The position numbers and the translations under genes are program-made. DNA of 32,909 nucleotides from Candidatus Cloacimonadota bacterium (GTDB taxonomy: Bacteria; Cloacimonadota; Cloacimonadia; Cloacimonadales; Cloacimonadaceae). Below, one piece after another: positions 17,193-24,820 of this stretch. Every line of letters starts with the position of its first letter. The stretch's first letter is position 1. Location of the stretch: the NCBI GenBank assembly GCA_023230795.1, contig JALNWR010000001.1:1-32909 (forward strand). Direction: 5' to 3'. The notes beneath the pieces were generated by a model. It had not been told where the DNA came from. It was given only the letters and a program-made list of their open reading frames with translations, and made no database searches.

Positions 17193-17236
17193 CAAACAGC
17201 TTGCCTGCGGGGTTTGCCGACAGGCAAAGCTGTTTG
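17193..17236 (-). other. Long hairpin just after dnaK
   Basis: CAAACAGCTTTGCCTG and CAGGCAAGCTGTTTG on the minus strand pair over about 15 bp with one bulged base, around a 13-base loop. It begins 18 bases after the dnaK stop. Without a T-tract it is not a standard terminator, but it could protect dnaK mRNA 3' ends or partly stop transcription. Confidence 0.55.
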
Positions 17237-17253
17237 AGCTAATCAGTTTATGT

Positions 17254-19230
17254 TTATTTATCGTTGTTATCGTCCATTACTTCGAATTCTGCATCGATTG
17301 GGCCATCATCGCTTTGGGGCTGCTCTTGCTGCTGCCCTTGCGAGGCAAAGTCTTCAGGATTGAAGCCCTGGGCATTGGGATCAAAGCCCGCTCCACCTTC
17401 CTGTCCTTGCTGCTGCTGCATATTAGCATAGATGATCTCACCCAGTTTCTGAGCCTTTTTGGACAGATTTTCTTTAATCTGATCCAACTGTGCTTTGTCG
17501 CCAACTTTGTCAAGCTGTTCTTTGGCGCTCTTCAGCTCATCTTCGAGTTCTTTGCGCTCGGTCTCAGAGAGTTTATCGCCATGTTCTTCCAGGCTTTTTT
17601 CGGTGCTGAAGATCAAAGTATCCAGCTCGTTTTTGGCACTGACAAATTCCTGACGCTTCTTGTCTTCTTCAGCGTGCAATTCAGCATCCTTGATCATGCG
17701 ATCAATATCTTCTGAACTGATGCTGCCGGCGCGGTCTATCTGTATGGATTGCTCCTTGCCGGTGCCCTTGTCTTTGGCGGATACGTGCAGAATGCCATTG
17801 GCATCCAGATCGAAGGTTACCTCTATCTGTGGCATCCCCCGCGGGGCGGAAGGAATTCCCACCAGATCGAATCTTCCCAGACTCTTATTATCCGGAGCCA
17901 TAGGTCTTTCACCCTGCAATACATGGATGGTCACTGCGGTCTGATTGTCTGCCGCGGTGGAAAATACCTGGCTCTTTTTGGTGGGTATGGTGGTATTTCT
18001 GGGAATCAGCGTAGTCATCATATTGCCCAGAGTCTCTATTCCCAGAGAAAGCGGGGTTACGTCCAGCAGGAGCACATCGGATACGTTGTCATCACCGGAG
18101 AGGATAGCTCCCTGGATTCCGGCACCGATAGCCACCACTTCATCCGGATTCAGGCTGCGATTTGGCTTTTTGCCAAAGAACTTTTCTACGGCTTCGCCCA
18201 CTGCGGGGATTCTGGTGCTGCCGCCGACCATCAGTATCTCCTGAATATCGGAGGCATTTAGTTTGGCATCGGCCAGAGCCTTTTTACAGGGGCCCAGAGT
18301 CCGCTCTACCAAATCTGAGGTGAGGCGGTTGAATTCTGCCAGACTAAGGTCCAGATTCAGGTGCTTAGGCCCGGTGGCATCAGCAGTGATGAAGGGCAGA
18401 TTGATATTGCTGGTCTGGGTTCCGGAAAGCTCGATCTTGGCCTTTTCGGCAGCTTCACGCAGGCGCTGCAGTGCCATGGGGTCTTTGGAAAGGTCTATCC
18501 CTTCCTGCTTCTTGAACTGTTCCAATATCCAGTTTATCACCCGCTGATCAAAATCATCTCCACCCAGATGAGTATCGCCATTGGTAGCCAATACTTCCAC
18601 TACGCCGCTGGAAATATCCAGGATAGAGATATCAAAAGTACCTCCACCCAGATCATATACCGCTACCTTCTGCTCTTTCTTATTTTCCATGCCATAGGCC
18701 AAAGCGGCTGCGGTAGGCTCGTTTATGATGCGTTTCACTTCCAGGCCGGCAATGCGTCCGGCATCTTTGGTAGCCTGCCGCTGGTCGTCGTTGAAATAAG
18801 CCGGAACTGTGATCACAGCTTCATTAACCGTGGTGCCCAGATAGGCTTCTGCGGTTTCCTTCATCTTGCCCAGCACCATCGCGGCTACTTCTTGCGGAGT
18901 GAAATCTTTATTTTGATTACTGATATGCACCGCCGCTTGATTCTTGATGCCAGAAATCACTTTGAACGGTACCTGTTTTATCTCTTCGCTCACTTCGCCA
19001 TAGGAGCGTCCCATAAAGCGCTTGATCGAAAAAACGGTGTTTTGGGGATTGGTAACAGCCTGCCTTTTGGCCAGCTGACCTACCATCCTTTCACCTTTTT
19101 GAGTAAATCCTATTACGGAGGGGGTGGTTCTGCCACCTTCCGCGTTTGTTATCACGACGGGTTTCCCGCCTTCTACTACTGCCACACATGAGTTTGTGGT
19201 TCCGAGATCAATTCCAATTATCTTTCCCAT
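17254..19230 (-). CDS. dnaK: Chaperone DnaK (Hsp70)
   Basis: ATP-dependent chaperone. The 658 residues start with GKIIGIDLGTTNSCVAVV and carry the ATPase-domain motifs NEPTAAALAYG, VYDLGGGTFDISILD and LMVGGSTRIPAV. The substrate-binding domain (about 390-510, DVTPLSLGIETLG) precedes a helical lid and a Gln/Gly-rich tail ending AEFEVMDDNNDK. The ATG directly follows the grpE TAA, and AGGAGG lies inside the grpE end. Confidence 0.98.
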   Translation of the reverse strand: MGKIIGIDLGTTNSCVAVVEGGKPVVITNAEGGRTTPSVIGFTQKGERMVGQLAKRQAVTNPQNTVFSIKRFMGRSYGEVSEEIKQVPFKVISGIKNQAAVHISNQNKDFTPQEVAAMVLGKMKETAEAYLGTTVNEAVITVPAYFNDDQRQATKDAGRIAGLEVKRIINEPTAAALAYGMENKKEQKVAVYDLGGGTFDISILDISSGVVEVLATNGDTHLGGDDFDQRVINWILEQFKKQEGIDLSKDPMALQRLREAAEKAKIELSGTQTSNINLPFITADATGPKHLNLDLSLAEFNRLTSDLVERTLGPCKKALADAKLNASDIQEILMVGGSTRIPAVGEAVEKFFGKKPNRSLNPDEVVAIGAGIQGAILSGDDNVSDVLLLDVTPLSLGIETLGNMMTTLIPRNTTIPTKKSQVFSTAADNQTAVTIHVLQGERPMAPDNKSLGRFDLVGIPSAPRGMPQIEVTFDLDANGILHVSAKDKGTGKEQSIQIDRAGSISSEDIDRMIKDAELHAEEDKKRQEFVSAKNELDTLIFSTEKSLEEHGDKLSETERKELEDELKSAKEQLDKVGDKAQLDQIKENLSKKAQKLGEIIYANMQQQQGQEGGAGFDPNAQGFNPEDFASQGQQQEQPQSDDGPIDAEFEVMDDNNDK

Positions 19231-19788
19231 TTAATCCTCCTGGGTATTCATTTTGTTGCCATTTGAGACCGCCACTCGCACCGGACGTATCACCTTGTCG
19301 TGCATGGTGTATCCATTTTGAATAATGGCGGCCACAATATTTTCTTCATAATCACTGGGAATGTGGGCCAAAGCTTCGTGATATTCTGGGTCAAATTCCC
19401 GTCCCAAAGCTTCGATCTTCTTGATTCCCTCTTTTTCAAGGGCTGTAGCCAATTGCTTTTCGATCAATATCATCCCCTCTATAAAGGGGGTTTTCAGGTC
19501 TTCGGCATTGGCTTGCAGCAAAGCGCGCTCAAAATTGTCTAAGACGTCACAGATATGCAGCGCCAATTCCTTGGTAGCGTGGCGAATCCAATCCGCCTTC
19601 TCGGCATTTGTTCTTTTGCGGTAATTCTCAAATTCCGCCATGGTTCGCAAATACCTATCTTTAAAGTCTATTATCTCCACAGCAGCCTCAGGCTTTTCTT
19701 CTGCCTCTGGTTCTATCTTAGTCTTTGCCTTCACTTGCTCTTCTTTCTGCGACTGCATTTTCTTATCCTTTTGCTGTTTTTTACTCAT
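19231..19788 (-). CDS. grpE: Nucleotide exchange factor GrpE
   Basis: Exchanges ADP for ATP on DnaK. The 185-residue protein has a charged, flexible N-terminus (Lys/Glu-rich to about 45), a long coiled-coil helix (DFKDRYLRTMAEFENYRKRT), and the conserved beta domain FDPEYHEALAHIPS and GYTMHDKVIRPVRVAVS. The frame is open to 19851, but the ATG at 19788 overlaps the hrcA end by 8 bases and gives the usual MSKK-type start. That start is preceded by GTGGAG. Confidence 0.95.
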   Translation of the reverse strand: MSKKQQKDKKMQSQKEEQVKAKTKIEPEAEEKPEAAVEIIDFKDRYLRTMAEFENYRKRTNAEKADWIRHATKELALHICDVLDNFERALLQANAEDLKTPFIEGMILIEKQLATALEKEGIKKIEALGREFDPEYHEALAHIPSDYEENIVAAIIQNGYTMHDKVIRPVRVAVSNGNKMNTQED

Positions 19789-20839
19789 TTTTACTCCACT
19801 TGGGCACGACCATTCCCTTCCTTGTAGTCTGTGTGATCGTATTTGTAACATCCCGGATCAGAGGTATCAGCTTTCGATACTCGGCCCGGAGCGGGGTGAG
19901 CACACCCAAATAACCGGGTATGCCAAAAACTTCATATTTACCGTATATTAAGGCAAAATCATGCCATTTGGGATCGATAAAATCCTCTCCCATCAATATG
20001 GTTACATCACCTTCATCGTTTCTGCGCATCGAATTCAGCAGTACATCCTGCCGCTGTATCATATTCATGAAGTTCAGGATCGCTTCCTTGGAATCAAATT
20101 CAGGCTGCTCCAAAAACTTGATGCTGCCGTCATAGTGAATAAAGAAATCGCTGATCTCAATAAAAGCCTTGTGCAGTTCTGACAGAAAGTTACTTAAGAG
20201 ATCACTTTCATTTTCTCTGCGCTCTCTCATCTCTACCAATACTTTATTCGATATCTCATATACCCTCTGCCCCACCAATTCATCGTTAAGATAACGCACC
20301 AGCTTTTTCAGCTGAACTTCATTGATCTCATAGTCACACTTCATGATCACGGTCTTGTCCAAACCGCTATCCAGACTCATCAGAAACAGCAGCTTTTGCT
20401 CTTCTATGGCAAATACTTCCAAGCGGGAAAGATATCCGCTGGATACCTCCGGCTCGGCCACAAAAGATAACTGGTCTGTTTCATGAGCCAGCATCTGCAT
20501 GATGTAGTGCAGGGCCCGCGGCGTATCTTTGTAGTTTCGCACCAATAGCTCCCGCAGGGTGTCCATACGCTCATACCGAACGTTTTTGTGCTCCGGTGCT
20601 ATGTGTTCCAGATATCTGCGGTAGCCGGATATGGTGGGAATCCGCCCCGCTGAAGTATGAGGCTGGGAGATCAAATTCTGCTTCTCCAGCTTCAGTAAAT
20701 CCAGCCTCAAAGTGGCTGAGGATATATCCGTCATATACTTTTCGTTCAAAATCCGCGAGGATACCGGCTCACAATTCAGGATATACTCATCCACCAATGC
20801 TCCCAGAGTGTGGAACAATCGTGCTATGTTCTTCTTCAT
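19781..20839 (-). CDS. hrcA: Heat-inducible transcription repressor HrcA
   Basis: Represses its own operon by binding CIRCE; activity depends on GroEL in studied species. The 352 residues start with a winged-helix domain (LFHTLGALVDEYILNCEPVSSRILNE, then ISSATLRLDLLKLEKQNLI and PHTSAGRIPT, the HrcA signature). GAF-like and dimerisation segments follow, with VTILMGEDF and GIPGYLGVLTPLRAEYRKLIPLI. The frame is open to 20929, but that would read across the operator and promoter; the ATG at 20839 gives the standard N-terminus. Confidence 0.95.
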   Translation of the reverse strand: MKKNIARLFHTLGALVDEYILNCEPVSSRILNEKYMTDISSATLRLDLLKLEKQNLISQPHTSAGRIPTISGYRRYLEHIAPEHKNVRYERMDTLRELLVRNYKDTPRALHYIMQMLAHETDQLSFVAEPEVSSGYLSRLEVFAIEEQKLLFLMSLDSGLDKTVIMKCDYEINEVQLKKLVRYLNDELVGQRVYEISNKVLVEMRERRENESDLLSNFLSELHKAFIEISDFFIHYDGSIKFLEQPEFDSKEAILNFMNMIQRQDVLLNSMRRNDEGDVTILMGEDFIDPKWHDFALIYGKYEVFGIPGYLGVLTPLRAEYRKLIPLIRDVTNTITQTTRKGMVVPKWSKNE

Positions 20840-20862
20840 GCTTACCGCCTCGTTATTTATTA

Positions 20863-20889
20863 TTAGCAGTCCACCTTGTAAACTGCTAA
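20863..20889 (-). promoter_or_regulatory. CIRCE-like operator of the heat-shock operon
   Basis: A 27-bp inverted repeat: TTAGCAGTC, nine bases, AACTGCTAA. The classical CIRCE is TTAGCACTC-N9-GAGTGCTAA. Arm length, 9-base spacer and position (24 bases before hrcA, at the transcription start) match, but the seventh base is G instead of C in one arm with the matching C in the other. Confidence 0.75.
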
Positions 20890-20897
20890 TTAGTGAC

Positions 20898-20925
20898 AAT
20901 CTAATCAAGACGGCATAATTGTCAA
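20898..20925 (-). promoter_or_regulatory. Promoter of the hrcA operon
   Basis: On the minus strand TTGACA (20925-20920), 16 bases, then TAGATT (20903-20898). Transcription would start near 20890, so the CIRCE-like repeat would cover the first transcribed bases, the usual HrcA arrangement. Confidence 0.6.
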
Positions 20926-21007
20926 TCAAAAAGTGAGACTGCTAAGTTTTGGCGATAAGAGCATAGGCAAATTTGAATGTAAAGAGTCACCCCAAACTGC
21001 AAATGGG

Positions 21008-21020
21008 CGTCGGTGTGACA
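21008..21020 (+). repeat. Left-end copy 1 of the TCGGTGTGACA site
   Basis: CGTCGGTGTGACA; it shares the 15-mer GCGTCGGTGTGACAA with the internal copy around 22314. Candidate transposase end-binding site. Confidence 0.6.
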
Positions 21021-21074
21021 AGTGGGGATAAGGCTTTGATTGGTGGCAAGTTATAGCGGACTGGATTTAGACTG

Positions 21075-21087
21075 TGTCACAGCGACG
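21075..21087 (-). repeat. Left-end copy 2, inverted, of the CGTCGCTGTGACA site
   Basis: TGTCACAGCGACG on the plus strand, identical over 13 bases to the internal copy at 22368-22380. It is followed by a 10-bp tandem repeat GGACTTTTTT x2 (21091-21110). The stretch 21021-21186 contains no gene. Confidence 0.6.
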
Positions 21088-21186
21088 TTTGGACTTTTTT
21101 GGACTTTTTTGATCACCGTTTCTGCAAATATGCGCTGATTTTGGACTGGTTTCGGATATTCCTGTATTACAACAGTTTATCGCATT

Positions 21187-21915
21187 TCAGCAAAGCTGCA
21201 GGTGGACAGCGAGTGTGCCGATCAGAAAAACGTCACTGGTCTGATCTCCGTCCAATATAAGAGAATTAAAGTCTGAATTGAGAGGGTCGAGTACCAGTGC
21301 AGCCCTTTTGTGATCTAACTTCACCTGCTTAAGAGTGATGCCTCCATCCACCTGCACAGCACAGATCTTACCATTGGCAGTATCCCAGTCTATCGTCTTG
21401 TAGATCAGGACTATATCTGCATTCTTGATCTGCGGAGCCATGCTATCGCCATTAACCAAGAAGGCCATGTAATTGGATGCACCTCTGGGAATGTAACTAT
21501 CTGGTATTTCAATCTGTTTACGGGAATCACGATCATCGACTGCTTCCATAGGGGGTCCGGCGGAAATTTCCGCCAAGATCGGGAAAACTGCAGAGCGAAT
21601 GTAAGTATCTCCAAATTCATCAATTAATAGCTGTCTACCACCCACGATCTGATATCGCTGGTTACGTCTGATGGCAGTGTCTTGCTCCCAGGGACCCGGG
21701 ATCATCATCGGACCTTCACCCTTCAAAACCCAGTTGATGTTCACCTTTTCGTCTGCCATTTTGAGGAGAAAATCGGGGTCGGGAAGACGCTCGTTGGTCT
21801 TGTATCTGATCACTGAGTTCTTTGAAACACTAAATTTTTCCGCAAACTCCCACTGCTTCAAGTTCATTGATTTCATAAGGGTTTGGATGCGATCGCCGAT
21901 CGTCATAATATTCAT
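21187..21915 (-). CDS. LexA/CI-type phage repressor with S24 autocleavage domain
   Basis: A 242-residue two-domain repressor. The N-terminal HTH (about 6-55, LKQWEFAEKFSVSKNSVIRYK) resembles the CI / XRE class. The C-terminal S24 domain has a candidate Ala119-Gly120 cleavage site (AEISAGPP), nucleophile Ser158 (NGDSMAP) and general-base Lys196 (ITLKQV). These features predict RecA-stimulated self-cleavage, hence SOS induction. It is transcribed away from the transposase genes, as expected for a lysogeny switch. Two close in-frame starts exist (21915 and the next Met three codons later). Confidence 0.9.
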   Translation of the reverse strand: MNIMTIGDRIQTLMKSMNLKQWEFAEKFSVSKNSVIRYKTNERLPDPDFLLKMADEKVNINWVLKGEGPMMIPGPWEQDTAIRRNQRYQIVGGRQLLIDEFGDTYIRSAVFPILAEISAGPPMEAVDDRDSRKQIEIPDSYIPRGASNYMAFLVNGDSMAPQIKNADIVLIYKTIDWDTANGKICAVQVDGGITLKQVKLDHKRAALVLDPLNSDFNSLILDGDQTSDVFLIGTLAVHLQLC

Positions 21916-22158
21916 TCTATCCCCCTTAGGGCGTAATTTCTCATTGACAATAACCGTATGGGTATCATTATGTATCTGTGCACAACGCTAAATAACCACG
22001 GCGTTATGTCAAGACTAAAAATTCATAGTGTGATTTGGCGGCGGATTTTTCCGCCAGTGTTCAGAAAAAAAACCAAGTTCCTGTTTTCGCAGAAAGGACT
22101 TCCCAAGTTGTTGCTATTGCGTGCAGTAGCACCCATATACAAAATGAGGGAGGCGCTT
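21916..22158 (+). promoter_or_regulatory. Divergent control region between repressor and early genes
   Basis: A 243-bp gap between divergent genes. TTGACA hexamers face right at 21944-21949 and left at 22012-22007. Neither has a convincing -10 at 16-18 bases, so promoter assignments are weak. Small dyads include TGTGCACA and GGCGG-ATTTTT-CCGCC. None of the TGTCACACCGA sites lies here, which is unusual if those were plain repressor operators. Confidence 0.4.
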
Positions 22159-22761
22159 ATGAAAGCGACTACTTACGAGCATGGCAAGAAGGTGGAGAAA
22201 ATGTCACAGTGTGACAAAAAACTCGCGGTGACCAGTGTCACACCGAAGCCCAAACGGGAATCACAGCAGTTAAAGCTAATAACGAGAACGGTTTTAAGGC
22301 ATGTCACACCGAGCGTCGGTGTGACAAACAGGAAAAGGCTCGGTGTGACACGCAGACCGGACAGATTTGTCACAGCGACGGTTAATCAGAGTGGAATCTA
22401 TATAGCGAGACTTAGAATGAGCAATGAGATGATTAAGGCAATCTGGCTCACCATTGAAAGGGTGGCTGAACTCAAGAGCTGTTCGAACCGGACAGTCTGG
22501 AGATACATAACCGGGCAGCGAATGCTAACTCACAAGCAGTTGGTCAGGTCCGGGCAGCGCAATGTAAGCAAAACCTTCGTGCTGACTAACCCGGAGATCT
22601 ACGATATGGAGATCAATGACTGTGAGGCACGCAGTGTCACACCGAGCGAGTATCTGGAAGCGCAGATCGAAGTGGATGGCAGGATAATTACCGGAGCCCT
22701 GATCTATGGGTATGCTTCGGTGGATCAAGTGCAATTGGGAGGATCGGATGAGCTTCTATAA
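22159..22761 (+). CDS. Mu-type winged-helix DNA-binding protein, gene studded with repeated sites
   Basis: A 200-residue protein starting at the ATG after GGGAGGCGCTT, a strong ribosome binding site; the frame is open further left but without one. Residues about 90-150 look like a Mu-type wHTH (AIWLTIERVAELKSCSNRTVWRYI), the kind of domain normally found at the N-terminus of MuA, where it binds the internal enhancer. The first 85 residues are basic, low in complexity, and contain VTP/GVT strings that simply translate the TGTCACACCGA sites. An alternative is a shorter protein starting at 22417 (MSNEMIK). The end overlaps the transposase start by 14 bases. Confidence 0.6.
   Translation: MKATTYEHGKKVEKMSQCDKKLAVTSVTPKPKRESQQLKLITRTVLRHVTPSVGVTNRKRLGVTRRPDRFVTATVNQSGIYIARLRMSNEMIKAIWLTIERVAELKSCSNRTVWRYITGQRMLTHKQLVRSGQRNVSKTFVLTNPEIYDMEINDCEARSVTPSEYLEAQIEVDGRIITGALIYGYASVDQVQLGGSDELL
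22202..22380. repeat. Cluster of TGTCACA(C/G)CGA sites inside the wHTH gene
   Basis: Seven half-sites in 179 bp: a perfect palindrome TGTCACA-G-TGTGACA (22202-22216); TGTCACACCGA at 22236-22246; an 11-bp-arm inverted repeat TGTCACACCGA-GCG-TCGGTGTGACA (22302-22326); TCGGTGTGACA at 22340-22350; and TGTCACAGCGACG at 22368-22380. Spacing is irregular and both orientations occur, so this is not a CRISPR. It resembles a multi-site protein-binding region such as a transposition enhancer, operator cluster or iteron set. Confidence 0.85.
22635..22645 (-). repeat. Outlying copy of the TGTCACACCGA site
   Basis: TGTCACACCGAGCG, identical over 14 bases to the left arm and spacer of the 22302 inverted repeat; it lies near the 3' end of the wHTH gene. 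Confidence 0.7.
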
Positions 22762-24808
22762 AGCAAGCAGTTCGGAATACGCAGAATTCTATCATAGCTA
22801 CGTGGTAACAGGCAGCAAGCAGACCATCACTCCCGTGCAGTTCACGATCACCAGCCCGGAGGGTACTGTAATTGATAAGAGTTCTGATAATGATCATGAG
22901 AGCGGGAGCAGTATCGATAAACCTGTTCCAGTCTGCGGACCACGCTATCTGGAGCGCAATCCAGATGACTATATCGATCTTACTCCTCCTGAGTATATCC
23001 CCTATAAGTATGAAAATGAAGCAAAGCTCTATGGTCAGTTCTGCTCGACTGTCCTTTACCGCCTGGAGCAATGCAGTTCCCGGACTGAAGAGTGGAAACA
23101 GATAACAGAGGATTACAACCACAGGACACTCATCCCTGATTTGTATAAAGCTGTCGGGAGCCGTAGTGAACGCTCTCTAAGAGTCTGGCTGGAACGTTAT
23201 CTGGCAAACAATCATGATATGTACTCACTGCTGCATAAGGGCAAGAATCAGAGCAGGGGACGCAAAGTCACCTTTATAGAACAGAACTATCTACTCAATC
23301 TGCTGCTGAATCCCAACAACATCAAAATCTCCACTGCGGTGGGAAGTTTGAAGGATGCAGCCCGCAGGGATCTCTTGGTATCGCCCTCAAGTGAACCAAC
23401 GCTACGCAGATGGAGCAAGGACTGGGAAGCCAATAACCAGGCGATCTGGGTACAAGCAAGAAAGGGCAGCAAAGCGGTAGCGGAGACCATCGTCAAGACG
23501 ATCATCCGTGATGCCAGTCTCCTGAATGTAGGAGATGTCTGGGTAGCAGATGGTCATAACCTCGCCTTCGATATTATGAATCCTAAGACCGGCAAAGCCC
23601 AACGCATGACTATGATCATGGTCTTCGACTGGGCAAGCAGATATCCGGTAGGTGCCTCACTTGCCTTTACCGAGGACAGCCATCATATCCAGGTAGCCTT
23701 CAGGAATGGCTTCCTCAACTGGGGTGCCTTACCAGAAACAGTATATCTGGATAACGGCAAGGCTTTCAAGAGCAAGCTGTTCCATGAGGGCTGGGAAGAT
23801 CATGATCTGGAGCAGGAACTCTGTGGTATCTTCCCCCGACTGGGGATCAAGGCGGTGTTCGCCAAGAGCTATAATGCCAAAGCAAAAGTGATTGAGCGGT
23901 TCTTTAGGACCTTCCAGGATCAGTTTGAACGGTTCATCTCTTCCTTCCGGGGCTCATCCATAGCAGATAAACCCTCGACCTTGATGCGCAACGAAAAGTG
24001 GGCAAAGAAGCTGTTCGAGGCGCACCCTCCCACAATTGAGGAGACGATGCAGATGATCGCATACTACATAAGACACATCTATGGTGAGCATCCCCACTCC
24101 GGGTTAAACGGCAAGACTCCCTGGCAGGTATTCAGTTCATCAAAGCTACCCGAAGATCGCATCATCGAAGCTGGCAAGCTCAACAACATGCTGCTCAGCG
24201 CAGAGCGTAAACGCATCCGTAATAATGGCATCCGGCTCGATAAGCTGCTCTACTGGAATGTTGAACTGATGAACCACATCGGCAAAGACGTGATCATCCG
24301 TTACGATCTGGGAGATGCCAGATGGATACTGGTCTATGATACCAATGACAAATACCTCTGCCAGGCAGAGTTGCGCCGTACCCAGCATCCGATGGTGCAA
24401 CTGGCTGATGATGAAGCCACCTCATTTAAGGAACTCAAGAAAGAATACACCGAGATCAAAAAGCTGCAGAGGCGCACTGAACAACGCACCAGGATGGTGG
24501 TGAAGCAAGCGCAAATAGCAGTCGACAGGTTAACTCCTCCGCTTAAGTCCAGAATCCTTGAAGCCAATCCCATCTTCAAGCAGCCTGCCATGATCGAAGC
24601 TCCCAAACCCAGCAGAGATGAAGCCATCCATGCGATGGAGAAGCAGATCGTTAAGCATCTGCCTGAACTTGATCCGATCAATACTGAGATCAGCAACCCA
24701 ATAGCAATCACCCCGGAACACTCGATTGTGAATCCGGCAGCTCAAACACCCAATACCGCATCCGATAAGAGCTTTCAGGATATGCTCAAGCGGGTGGGGA
24801 TCAGATAA
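22748..24808 (+). CDS. MuA-like DDE transposase
   Basis: A 686-residue transposase that would cut and join phage ends for replicative transposition. A DNA-binding region at about 110-255 (SERSLRVWLERYLAN and EPTLRRWSKDWEANN) precedes an RNase H-fold core with Asp268 (WVADGHN), Asp335 (YLDNGKA) and Glu383 (KAKVIERFFRTF), almost the positions of the Mu catalytic triad. A basic helical tail follows. The ATG at 22748 is preceded by GGGAGG five bases away; the frame extends to 22706 but that lacks a binding site. The N-terminus lacks an enhancer-binding wHTH; that domain seems to be the preceding gene. Confidence 0.93.
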   Translation: MSFYKASSSEYAEFYHSYVVTGSKQTITPVQFTITSPEGTVIDKSSDNDHESGSSIDKPVPVCGPRYLERNPDDYIDLTPPEYIPYKYENEAKLYGQFCSTVLYRLEQCSSRTEEWKQITEDYNHRTLIPDLYKAVGSRSERSLRVWLERYLANNHDMYSLLHKGKNQSRGRKVTFIEQNYLLNLLLNPNNIKISTAVGSLKDAARRDLLVSPSSEPTLRRWSKDWEANNQAIWVQARKGSKAVAETIVKTIIRDASLLNVGDVWVADGHNLAFDIMNPKTGKAQRMTMIMVFDWASRYPVGASLAFTEDSHHIQVAFRNGFLNWGALPETVYLDNGKAFKSKLFHEGWEDHDLEQELCGIFPRLGIKAVFAKSYNAKAKVIERFFRTFQDQFERFISSFRGSSIADKPSTLMRNEKWAKKLFEAHPPTIEETMQMIAYYIRHIYGEHPHSGLNGKTPWQVFSSSKLPEDRIIEAGKLNNMLLSAERKRIRNNGIRLDKLLYWNVELMNHIGKDVIIRYDLGDARWILVYDTNDKYLCQAELRRTQHPMVQLADDEATSFKELKKEYTEIKKLQRRTEQRTRMVVKQAQIAVDRLTPPLKSRILEANPIFKQPAMIEAPKPSRDEAIHAMEKQIVKHLPELDPINTEISNPIAITPEHSIVNPAAQTPNTASDKSFQDMLKRVGIR

Positions 24809-24820
24809 AGGAGGAGAACC

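Noticed and set aside
18361..19191. Long plus-strand open frame opposite dnaK (also 1696-2337 opposite kce and 4007-4786 opposite rnr)
   Set aside because: They lie fully antisense to well-supported genes and show no domains; such frames arise from codon bias of the real gene.
21958..22158. Upstream extension of the wHTH gene to 21958
   Set aside because: It would run through the divergent control region, lacks a ribosome binding site, and a strong one stands before the ATG at 22159.
22202..22380. CRISPR array
   Set aside because: The repeats are only 11-13 bp, occur in both orientations, have irregular spacing, and no cas genes are nearby.
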